Shown: one piece after another, positions 57,212 to 64,000 of the stretch | Numbering within the stretch: position 1 is the stretch's first letter | Layout: each line of letters opens with the position of its first letter | From: Clostridiales bacterium | Lineage (GTDB): Bacteria > Bacillota > Clostridia > Oscillospirales > Oscillospiraceae | Direction of reading: 5' to 3' | Length of the DNA stretch: 64,000 nucleotides | NCBI GenBank assembly: GCA_025757645.1 | Contig: CP107216.1 | Span: forward strand, 1,946,001-2,010,000 | The notes under the pieces: model-generated | Databases searched by the model: none | Told to the model about the DNA's origin: nothing | The model's input: only the letters and a program-made list of their open reading frames with translations | Translations under genes and position numbers: made by a program

Positions 57212-58288
57212 ATGAACAACGGACTGGAAACACGCTACTTTCTCAGCGCCCTGACCGGCGCGGGCTACTACGCACTGCACAGACAGTTTCTGCGGCCGCC
57301 GGAGCGCTATTTCTGCATCCTCAAGGGCGGGCCGGGCTGCGGAAAATCCACATTTCTCAAGCGCGTCGGCGACGCCGGGCGCGCAGCCGGGCTGGCCGTC
57401 GTCCGGCTGCACTGCGCGGGCGACCCCGCCTCGCTCGACGGGGTCTATTTCCCGGAAAAACGCTCCGGCTTCTTCGACGGCACGGCACCGCACACCGTCG
57501 ACCCCGCGCTCTTCGGTGCGAGCGGCGAATATCTGGATCTCGGCACGTTCTGCCGCACGGAGGCGCTCGACACGGCGCGCATCCGCGCCCTGAACGCCGA
57601 CTGCGCCATGTTCCGCCTGCGCGCGCAGCAGTACCTCACGGCGGCGGCCGCGCTCGATGCGCGCGCCACGCCGGGGCTGGTCTATCCCGAGGACCGGGAG
57701 GCAGCGCGCCGCCGGGCAAAGAGCATCTGCACGCGGGAATTCGGCACGCCGGACAAGGGCTCGGAGCCCGGCCGGTGCGAGCGGCTGTTTTTAAGTGCCA
57801 TCACGTGTGAGGGGCGAATTTTCTTCCCTGATACGATCGCCGCGCACTGTGCGCGCGTGTACCTGCTTGACGACGGCTGCGGCCTGGCGGAAGAATTTCT
57901 GCGCATCGTGCGCGCACACGCCGTTCGGTGCGGGCTGGACGTTCTCTCCTGCCCCGACCCGCTCATCCCATCGCGCACGCAGGCGGTGCTCGTACCGTCG
58001 CGCGGCGTGGGCTTCCTCGCCGGCACGGCGGACGACGTGCCGGAGGGGCTGACGCAGCGGCACATCCGGCTCGACGTGCTGCCAGACCCGGTGCGCCAGC
58101 GCGCGCTGCGCCGCACCATGCGCAGCGATGCCCGGCAGCAGCAGCTCGCCCTCGCAAGCGCAGTGGAGCAGCTGCGCATGGCCAATCTCCTGCACAACGA
58201 GCTGGAGGCCGTCTACCGGCCGTGTATGGACTTCGCCGCGCTGACCACATTCACCGACCGGTACCTGCGCACCTTCCCCGGCACATGA
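57212..58288 (+). CDS. P-loop ATPase of the PRK06851 type
   Basis: 358 residues. Walker A LKGGPGCGKSTFLKRVG near 38, HCAGDPASLDGVYFPE near 67, and a second-half repeat-like region with FFPDTIAAHCARVYLLDDGCGLAEEFL near 205 and HCxxDP-like elements (LSCPDPLIPSRTQAVLVPSRGVGFL). This matches uncharacterised clostridial and bacillar ATPases annotated PRK06851. No operon partner. Role unknown; the conserved GPGCGKS and HCxGDPxSLD motifs suggest nucleotide-dependent regulation. Confidence 0.75.
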   Translation: MNNGLETRYFLSALTGAGYYALHRQFLRPPERYFCILKGGPGCGKSTFLKRVGDAGRAAGLAVVRLHCAGDPASLDGVYFPEKRSGFFDGTAPHTVDPALFGASGEYLDLGTFCRTEALDTARIRALNADCAMFRLRAQQYLTAAAALDARATPGLVYPEDREAARRRAKSICTREFGTPDKGSEPGRCERLFLSAITCEGRIFFPDTIAAHCARVYLLDDGCGLAEEFLRIVRAHAVRCGLDVLSCPDPLIPSRTQAVLVPSRGVGFLAGTADDVPEGLTQRHIRLDVLPDPVRQRALRRTMRSDARQQQLALASAVEQLRMANLLHNELEAVYRPCMDFAALTTFTDRYLRTFPGT

Positions 58289-58347
58289 GCGCAAAGCACC
58301 CCGGCAGGACGCACACGGTCCCGCCGGGGTGTTCGTTTGCAATTTTC

Positions 58348-58974
58348 TCAGCAGCAGGGCGAAAAGCACGGATTGCAGCACAGGTTCAGCAGGCACATAT
58401 CCGCGCACCAGCTGCCGGTGCCGAAGCCGCTGTTCGGATAGCCGGCGCTGTAGGTCGCATACGCATCGCCGCCGCTTTCGAGCTGGTGCAGCAGGCGCTG
58501 AAAGTCCGGATTCGTCGGATCCATCTCGGCCGCGCGCCGCGCATCCGCCAGCGCCTGCACGCGGTTGCCCGCGCCGGAGTTCGCCATGGCGCTCAGGGCA
58601 TACCAGTTGGCGTCGCGCTCGGCCGCCGGCACGCCGGACAGCGCCTGCAGCGCCTCGGCAAAATGCCGAGTCTGGATAAAGTTCACCGCCGCCTGATATT
58701 CCGGCCGGATACCGGGGTCACGCTGTGCGCCCCAGCCACCATAGGCACCATAGCCGCCCGCTTGGCCGTAACCGCCGGTCGCGCCATAGCTGTTGGCTTT
58801 GCCGTTTTTGATCGCGTCATAGGCCGCGTTGACCTCATTCATTTTTTCCGTCGCGTGCGGGTCGTCCGGATTCAGGTCCGGATGATATTTTTTGGCCAGA
58901 CGGCGATAGGCCGCCTTGATCTCCTCTTCGCTCGCGTCCCTGGAAACACCGAGAACTACATACGGGTCTCTCAT
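58348..58974 (-). CDS. J-domain protein with Gly-rich linker, TPR-like region and Cys-rich tail
   Basis: 208 residues from MRDPYVVLGVSRDAS, overlapping the stop of the DUF5685 gene (ATGA). J domain at 1-65 with HPD at 31-33, so it should stimulate a DnaK/Hsp70. A Gly/Tyr-rich linker (GATGGYGQAGGYGAYGGWG), then a helical region resembling TPR (AAVNFIQTRHFAEALQALSG) and a tail with seven cysteines (CADMCLLNLCCNPCFSPCC). No CxxCxGxG zinc domain, so a type III J protein. The Cys-rich tail might bind metal or be lipidated. Confidence 0.85.
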   Translation of the reverse strand: MRDPYVVLGVSRDASEEEIKAAYRRLAKKYHPDLNPDDPHATEKMNEVNAAYDAIKNGKANSYGATGGYGQAGGYGAYGGWGAQRDPGIRPEYQAAVNFIQTRHFAEALQALSGVPAAERDANWYALSAMANSGAGNRVQALADARRAAEMDPTNPDFQRLLHQLESGGDAYATYSAGYPNSGFGTGSWCADMCLLNLCCNPCFSPCC

Positions 58975-59795
58975 TCGGCGCTCCTCCCGATCTTTCGTTT
59001 TTTCATGGCCGCCTCGTAGCGCAGCCATACGCCGGAGTACAAAATATTGCGCAGCAGCTCCACGTCCTGCAGCACCGGCAGCGCCTCAAACGCCGTCGAA
59101 CACTCGCCGAGCAGCATCGTCAGCAGCGCGTGCAGATCCGCATCCTGCGGCAGCGTGCTCAGCGGGTTATAGCGCCCGTGCCGGAGATCCTCCGGCAGGT
59201 CGATCACCGCGTCGAGCAGATAGATGAACCGCCCCAGTGCCTCGCCAAACGGGCGCAGGCGCGCGTCCCAGAGGTCATCCGTCACAAAGAGCTCGCCCAT
59301 CAGGCGGCCAAAGCAATTCGCCGCGGCATCCGGGTCGCCGGTGTCGGCCTGCTCGATGGCGGAAAGTTCCGCCATGCACTGCTCAATCGCGGCGCATTGG
59401 CGCGGCCAGCGTGCGCGCACGGCTGCGCTCCGGGCGCTGAGCGCCTCCGCCTCCCAATATTTCAGCGCGCTGCCGTCATCCTGCCAGTCGTCGCGGCAGT
59501 TGTTGTACGCCAGCACGACGTTCATATCGGCAGCGTACTCGGTGTAGCGTGTCTGCCAGTAAAAATGTTTGCGCAGCGGGTGCGCAGGGCAAACCTCCAT
59601 GCCGCGCTCCTCGTCCGCTTCGTACAGCGCCGAGAGCAGCAGCACCAGGAACGTCATGTCATACGTCAGCGTCAGGCGGCCGGAAAAGCCGTGCCGCTGC
59701 TTGAGCACCCGGCACAGGCCGCAGTAGCAGCCCTTATAGCGATCCTTCTGCGCCTGCGTCAGCCCCTCCAGATTTGCGATCACATATCCGAACAT
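58971..59795 (-). CDS. DUF5685 family protein
   Basis: 274 residues starting MFGYVIANLEGLTQAQKDRYKGCYCGLC. The CYCGLC motif at the N-terminus, a YDMTFLVLLLSALYE helix near 50 and mostly helical remainder match DUF5685 proteins of clostridia. LMGELFVTDDLW and LDAVIDLPEDLRHGRYNP resemble isoprenoid-synthase-like helices with Asp-rich segments, but no reaction is proved. In an operon with a zinc-ribbon membrane protein upstream and a J protein downstream; this three-gene set recurs in Oscillospirales. Confidence 0.8.
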   Translation of the reverse strand: MFGYVIANLEGLTQAQKDRYKGCYCGLCRVLKQRHGFSGRLTLTYDMTFLVLLLSALYEADEERGMEVCPAHPLRKHFYWQTRYTEYAADMNVVLAYNNCRDDWQDDGSALKYWEAEALSARSAAVRARWPRQCAAIEQCMAELSAIEQADTGDPDAAANCFGRLMGELFVTDDLWDARLRPFGEALGRFIYLLDAVIDLPEDLRHGRYNPLSTLPQDADLHALLTMLLGECSTAFEALPVLQDVELLRNILYSGVWLRYEAAMKKRKIGRSAE

Positions 59796-59806
59796 ACGGC
59801 TGCGCC

Positions 59807-60211
59807 TCAGGTTTTCCGCTGGAAGGACGTGCCGCATTTGCGGCAGACGATATTGATCTTGCCCTTGCCGCGCGGCACACGCAGGCGTGTCCGGCAGGAC
59901 GGGCACTTGAAAAAGCGGTAGTCATGCCGCTGATGCCAGCGATCCACAGCGCCGCGCCACGCGCTGGTTATTTTATACTTCTGGCGCAGATACGCACCGT
60001 TTTCCTGCTGACGGCGGTAGACATTGCGCGAGAGCATACGAAAATAAATGACGATCAGGCCAACGACCGCCAGCGACCACAGGATGCGCGCCGCATAACC
60101 GTGCACGAACATGCTGACGATCAGCAAGATCAGTGTCAGCACGGACAGAAGGCGATTGAGTGCGTCCATCCCGTTTCTGCCCATCATCCATTTTGCAAGC
60201 CGTTGTCTCAT
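59807..60211 (-). CDS. Membrane protein with C-terminal zinc ribbon
   Basis: 134 residues. Two hydrophobic segments (LLSVLTLILLIVSMFVHG near 22 and ILWSLAVVGLIVIYFRML near 43) and a C-terminal zinc ribbon CPSCRTRLRVPRGKGKINIVCRKC near 102-125. First gene of the DUF5685/J-protein operon, 11 bp upstream of the DUF5685 gene. A TTGATA / GATAAA promoter is possible on the minus strand near 60253-60282. Function unknown. Confidence 0.8.
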   Translation of the reverse strand: MRQRLAKWMMGRNGMDALNRLLSVLTLILLIVSMFVHGYAARILWSLAVVGLIVIYFRMLSRNVYRRQQENGAYLRQKYKITSAWRGAVDRWHQRHDYRFFKCPSCRTRLRVPRGKGKINIVCRKCGTSFQRKT

Positions 60212-60316
60212 GACCGATCACCTTTCCAGGCTGCTGAATTTGATTCTTGTATTTTATCACACGTCTATGAGAAATATATCAAAGAACTGTAAACACCGCA
60301 CCTTTCCGCGAAAAAA

Positions 60317-60346
60317 TTGCGTTTTTCCGCCCGCGCGTGGTATACT
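60317..60346 (+). promoter_or_regulatory. Promoter of the CAT-like gene
   Basis: TTGCGT (60317-60322) and TATACT (60341-60346), 18-bp spacing. Confidence 0.65.
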
Positions 60347-60372
60347 GCTGAAAAAACGAGGAGGTAGCCCCC

Positions 60373-61020
60373 ATGAACACTCCGGATGCAGTCCCCGTCG
60401 CGCTCGATACCTGGCCGCGGCGCGAGGCATACACGTTCTTCTCCGGCCTGTCGGATCCGTCTTACAGCGTGACCGTCACCGCGGACGTCACGGCACTGCA
60501 TACTTACACGAAACGGCGCGGCCTGTCCTTTTATTACGCTCTGGTCTGGCTGTGCACGCAGTCGATCAATCACACGACCGCATTCCGATATGCCATCCGA
60601 AACGGCCAGCCGGTCCTGCTCGCACGCCGTGAACCGAGCTTCACCGACCTGCACCCCGGTGCGGAACAATTCCACATCGTGACGATGCCAGCCGGTGACG
60701 CGCTGGATGACTTCTGCCGCGCGGCACGCGCCAAGAGCCGGGCGCAGACGGAGTTTCTCTGCGCTGCAGCCGAGAGCGACGCGCTGATCTATTTCAGCTG
60801 TCTGCCGTGGGTCTCGCTCACGGCGCTGACCAATGAGCGCGATTTTGACGCTGACGACGCCATCCCGCGCATTGCCTGGGGCAAATATCATTGCGAGGGC
60901 GAGCGGGACGTGCTCGGCCTCGCGCTCGAGGTAAACCACCGGCTCATCGACGTACTGCACATCGGACGGTTCGTTCAGGATCTGCAGCAGCGCATCGACG
61001 CGCTGGCCGAGGCAGAATAA
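60373..61020 (+). CDS. Chloramphenicol acetyltransferase-like protein
   Basis: 215 residues, same length and fold signature as type A CAT: WPRREAYTFFSGLSDPSYSVT near 14, SFYYALVWLCTQSIN near 52, SCLPWVSLTALTNE near 148 and the catalytic histidine in EVNHRLIDVLHIG near 190. In classical CAT the last motif is HHxxxDGxH; here the first H is N and the G is V, while the catalytic His and the Asp are kept. Such core-chromosome homologues may acetylate another substrate, so resistance cannot be assumed. Confidence 0.8.
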   Translation: MNTPDAVPVALDTWPRREAYTFFSGLSDPSYSVTVTADVTALHTYTKRRGLSFYYALVWLCTQSINHTTAFRYAIRNGQPVLLARREPSFTDLHPGAEQFHIVTMPAGDALDDFCRAARAKSRAQTEFLCAAAESDALIYFSCLPWVSLTALTNERDFDADDAIPRIAWGKYHCEGERDVLGLALEVNHRLIDVLHIGRFVQDLQQRIDALAEAE

Positions 61021-61029
61021 TCGTATGTA

Positions 61030-61347
61030 TCAGGCCGACGTGATCTTCAGACCGATGATGCCGATAAGCAGCAGTGCAGCAAAAATGAGCCGCCCGGCTG
61101 TCACCGGCTCTTTGAACAAGATGAAGCCAACGATCACGGAGCCCAGTGCGCCAATGCCGGTCCAGACCGCATAAGCCGTACCAAGCGGCAGTGTTTTGGT
61201 CGCGCGTGCCAGCAGGAAAAAGCTCACCGCCATGCCGGCGAATGTGAGCAGTGACCAGCTGAGCTTTGTGAATCCCTCTGAATACTTCATGCAGGTTGCC
61301 CAAACGACCTCAAAAATTCCGGCAATGCCGAGCGTAACCCATGCCAT
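61030..61347 (-). CDS. Small multidrug resistance family exporter, SugE/Gdx type
   Basis: 105 residues from MAWVTLGIAGIFEVVWATCMKYS. Four membrane segments with the essential Glu in IFEVVWA near 13 and KTLPLGTAYAVWTGIGALG near 58, the SugE/Gdx signature (W in place of the EmrE-like motif). Gdx proteins export guanidinium ions with proton exchange. The gene has a strong promoter and an approximately 100-nt leader that can form a terminator, suggesting riboswitch control. Confidence 0.88.
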   Translation of the reverse strand: MAWVTLGIAGIFEVVWATCMKYSEGFTKLSWSLLTFAGMAVSFFLLARATKTLPLGTAYAVWTGIGALGSVIVGFILFKEPVTAGRLIFAALLLIGIIGLKITSA

Positions 61348-61448
61348 ATTGATTATCTCCATACAAAAAATAAAAAATGCGCCTGCCCGCGTCTTCCATG
61401 GTCTTCGACGCGGAGCAAACGCTCCCGTTCCCACCCGGCGGCTGGAAC
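61348..61448 (-). promoter_or_regulatory. Attenuator-like structured leader of the SMR gene (candidate riboswitch)
   Basis: On the minus strand the leader folds into GTTCC...GGGAAC, a GGAGC-GTTT-GCTCC hairpin, or alternatively a long stem GCG-TT-TGC-T-CCGCGTC with GACGCGG-GCA-GG-CGC followed by ATTTTTTATTTTTT. The short hairpin and the terminator stem share sequence, so they exclude each other. The long stem with U-run is a convincing terminator in front of the start codon. I do not see the consensus of guanidine classes I-III. Confidence 0.55.
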
Positions 61449-61454
61449 GCGGAC

Positions 61455-61483
61455 AGGATACCAAAAACAACATCTTTTGTCAA
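61455..61483 (-). promoter_or_regulatory. Promoter of the SMR gene
   Basis: On the minus strand TTGACA and TATCCT with 17-bp spacing. Confidence 0.8.
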
Positions 61484-61545
61484 GCGGCGGAGCTTCAGCA
61501 AACGGTATTTCAATACCAAGGGGGCAAGATAGAAGCACTTTGTCC

Positions 61546-61574
61546 TTGATAATTGCTTTCGCGCGCTTTATAAT
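61546..61574 (+). promoter_or_regulatory. Promoter of the lipoprotein gene
   Basis: TTGATA (61546-61551) and TATAAT (61569-61574), 17-bp spacing. Confidence 0.8.
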
Positions 61575-61609
61575 GGATAAAACAAACAATTGCACAAGGA
61601 GATGGAAGC

Positions 61610-62140
61610 ATGAAAAAGCACCACACAAAGCAAATGGCATTCGTAGCAGTATTGCTAGCGACACTTACGCTTATCGGCGGCTGCGGCAACCAGGAGCCAT
61701 CAGACACCGCCACCGAATCGGCACCAGATACAGAGGTAACGACCACGAGAGCCGCGTCAGCAGCGGAGACGCCAGTTGTACTAACTGAGACACAGAAAAT
61801 TGAAAAAATTCTGACTGACCGAATCACCGAGCAATATACCATGACACAGATAGATAGAATCACAATTAACGATGATTTGGGAACAGAAGCGGATGGTGAT
61901 TACATCGCACTCGTCTATCTGACTTGGGACCAAAAGAACACAGGAAAAACATCCAAGAAAATGCTCGAGATGTATTCGTCTGATCTCGCAGCCACACTAG
62001 GCGAGCAGAACAGTTCCGTCAATGAAATCGCAATTTTCTGGACTGTACCGTATTTAAATGATACAGCCAAGTGCAGCTATCAGCGAAATGGGGATGGCTT
62101 CGTCGAAATGGACATGGCATGGGGCAAAGCGTTTCAATAA
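61610..62140 (+). CDS. Hypothetical lipoprotein
   Basis: 176 residues, ATG after AAGGAG. A type II signal peptide ends in the lipobox LIGGC (Cys25). A Thr/Ala/Glu-rich spacer follows to about 55, then a compact domain (EKILTDRITEQYTMTQIDRITINDDLG, then DYIALVYLTWDQKN and NEIAIFWTVPYLN) that may be a small alpha/beta fold. No family recognised. Anchored on the outer face of the membrane. Its base composition is lower in GC than the neighbours, hinting at a different origin. Confidence 0.8.
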   Translation: MKKHHTKQMAFVAVLLATLTLIGGCGNQEPSDTATESAPDTEVTTTRAASAAETPVVLTETQKIEKILTDRITEQYTMTQIDRITINDDLGTEADGDYIALVYLTWDQKNTGKTSKKMLEMYSSDLAATLGEQNSSVNEIAIFWTVPYLNDTAKCSYQRNGDGFVEMDMAWGKAFQ

Positions 62141-62169
62141 TCAGCATGTCATAATGCATGTAAGCCTTC

Positions 62170-62201
62170 ATCAGGTGCTCTGAATTTCCAGTGCACCTGA
62201 T
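62170..62201 (+). terminator. Possible terminator after the lipoprotein gene
   Basis: ATCAGGTGC / GCACCTGAT, 9-bp stem with a long loop; only a weak T tract follows. Confidence 0.4.
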
Positions 62202-62310
62202 CCATATTTATCACTATTCAGTTATCTCCTACTCAGCACTCAATGGCAAAGCAGTGCGCACCCAAGAGTTATCAAGATAAAAGATGCGCCGCGAGGCCAC
62301 GACGAGGCAA

Positions 62311-62346
62311 CAAAAATCGCCGCAGACAGTTTGTCTGCGGCGATTT
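62311..62346 (-). terminator. Terminator of the rRNA-tRNA operon
   Basis: Perfect 15-bp stem AAATCGCCGCAGACA / TGTCTGCGGCGATTT with a 3-nt loop and TTTTT on the minus strand. Confidence 0.92.
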
Positions 62347-62421
62347 GGCAGGGGAAGAAGGCTTCGAACCCTCGGCCTACGGTTTTGGAGACCGTCGCTC
62401 TACCAACTGAGCTATTCCCCT
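62346..62421 (-). tRNA. tRNA-Trp (anticodon CCA)
   Basis: 76 nt including CCA; acceptor AGGGGAA / TTCCCCT, anticodon loop CTCCAAA, T-loop TTCGAAG. Confidence 0.96.
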
Positions 62422-62441
62422 ATATGTCATGATATTATATT

Positions 62442-62518
62442 TGGTGGGCCTTCAGGGACTTGAACCCGGGACCGACCGGTTATGAGCCGGTTGCTCTAAC
62501 CAACTGAGCTAAAGGCCC
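62442..62518 (-). tRNA. tRNA with CAT anticodon (Met elongator or Ile2)
   Basis: 77 nt including CCA; acceptor GGGCCTT / AAGGCCC, anticodon stem ACCGG / CCGGT with loop CTCATAA. It has a normal 1-72 pair, so it is not initiator. Met elongator and lysidine-modified Ile2 cannot be separated by eye. Confidence 0.9.
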
Positions 62519-62559
62519 ATATTCAAAGAATGCCGCCACACAGGTGACGGCAATATCTC

Positions 62560-62634
62560 TGGCGCCTCCTGTAGGATTCGAACCTACAACCCTCCGGTTA
62601 ACAGCCGGATGCTCTACCGTTGAGCTAAGGAGGC
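62560..62634 (-). tRNA. tRNA-Asn (anticodon GTT)
   Basis: 75 nt including CCA; acceptor GCCTCCT / AGGAGGC, anticodon loop CTGTTAA, T-arm GTAGG-TTCGAAT-CCTAC. Confidence 0.96.
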
Positions 62635-62639
62635 ATAAG

Positions 62640-62667
62640 CAAGGGATTCGCTCAAGCGAATCCCTTG
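62640..62667 (-). repeat. Processing-type hairpin between 5S and tRNA-Asn
   Basis: Perfect 12-bp stem CAAGGGATTCGC / GCGAATCCCTTG with a TCAA loop, directly at the 5S 3' end. Confidence 0.7.
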
Positions 62668-62668
62668 T

Positions 62669-62784
<116 letters not shown>

Positions 62785-62846
62785 TATGGTAAATGACTTA
62801 CGTCAAATACTACTATAAAATTGACCTCGTGTCAAGAGGAAATTCC

Positions 62847-62875
62847 CCGTTGGATGTGTACCACACATCCAACGG
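62847..62875 (-). repeat. Processing-type hairpin between tRNA-Lys and 5S
   Basis: Perfect 13-bp stem CCGTTGGATGTGT / ACACATCCAACGG with an ACC loop, next to the CCA end of tRNA-Lys. Confidence 0.7.
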
Positions 62876-62877
62876 AG

Positions 62878-62953
62878 TGGTACACCATCAGGGACTCGAA
62901 CCCTGGACACCCTGATTAAGAGTCAGGTGCTCTACCAGCTGAGCTAATGGTGC
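62878..62953 (-). tRNA. tRNA-Lys (anticodon CTT)
   Basis: 76 nt including CCA; acceptor GCACCAT / ATGGTGT, anticodon loop CTCTTAA, T-arm CAGGG-TTCGAGT-CCCTG. Lies between 23S and 5S. Confidence 0.95.
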
Positions 62954-62962
62954 TCATAAAAG

Positions 62963-63037
62963 TGGTGACCCGAGGGAGAGTCGAACTCCCGATTGGGGCG
63001 TGAGAGGCCCCCGTCTTGACCACTTGACCATCGGGCC
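62963..63037 (-). tRNA. tRNA-Glu (anticodon CTC)
   Basis: 75 nt including CCA; acceptor GGCCCGA / TCGGGTC, anticodon stem GGGGC / GCCCC with loop CTCTCAC. Lies between 23S and 5S. Confidence 0.95.
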
Positions 63038-63114
63038 ACACAGGTTCGCATCTGCACCTTCAAAACCGAACAGAGGATGAAGAATTCACAAGGCGGTTTG
63101 CCTGCAATACTCTT

Positions 63115-64000
<886 letters not shown>

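Overview
The window is a clostridial (Bacillota) chromosome segment, probably from a GC-rich gut Oscillospirales-type anaerobe. The support is a long-form Firmicutes SRP RNA directly upstream of dnaX-ybaB, a Rex regulator, an S-layer-homology protein, a 2-hydroxyacyl-CoA dehydratase operon typical of anaerobic fermenters, and purple-type Firmicutes promoters (TTGNNN-17-TANNNT). Genus assignment is inference.

Region A (1-20,743, almost all minus strand) is the packaging, head and replication part of an HK97-type siphovirus-like prophage. Read in transcription order (right to left) it has a sigma-like regulator, DUF2800 and DUF2815 recombination/replication proteins, a family A DNA polymerase, a primase-helicase, VRR-NUC nuclease, SNF2 helicase, an ArpU-type late activator, HNH nuclease, small terminase, a SAM synthetase paired with a DNA methyltransferase, small genes, large terminase, portal, Clp-type protease and the start of the capsid gene. 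Two plus-strand inserts with their own promoters interrupt it: a ribbon-helix-helix/zinc/membrane protein at 2,278-3,204 and a short promoter-to-terminator transcript with a tRNA-like 3' end at 9,314-9,640. No integrase or lysis gene is inside the window.

Region B (21,036-33,491, plus strand) is a compact anti-phage operon of eight genes: an unrecognised protein, a small helix-turn-helix protein, HsdM, HsdS, a Hanks-type protein kinase, HsdR, and a Hachiman pair (HamA-like DUF1837 protein and HamB-like helicase). Gaps are 2-72 bp or overlaps of 4 bp, so the genes probably form one transcript. It sits where a prophage would usually carry its lysogeny genes and ends about 400 bp from a tRNA-Pro gene. 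Base composition and codon use change sharply to GC-rich just after it. The kinase embedded in the type I restriction operon together with Hachiman is the best candidate for an undescribed system.

Region C (33,822-62,201) is GC-rich core chromosome: tRNA-Pro, trmB-exoA-dusB, an ECF sigma/anti-sigma pair, rex, an SLH protein and mnmE; a MATE exporter; an Rrf2 regulator; a FadR-type GntR regulator next to a 2-hydroxyacyl-CoA dehydratase operon with four identical-core operators (TGGTAWTACCA); a UvrA paralogue; tRNA-Ala; SRP RNA, dnaX and ybaB; a DinB polymerase divergent from a self-cleaving S24 repressor; a HAD phosphatase; a P-loop ATPase; a J-domain/DUF5685/zinc-ribbon cluster; a CAT-like acetyltransferase; a SugE/Gdx-type SMR exporter with an attenuator-like leader; and a lipoprotein.

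Region D (62,311-64,000, minus strand) is the end of an rRNA operon: 23S (3' part), tRNA-Glu, tRNA-Lys, 5S, tRNA-Asn, a CAU tRNA, tRNA-Trp and a terminator. The two tRNA genes between 23S and 5S are an uncommon layout.
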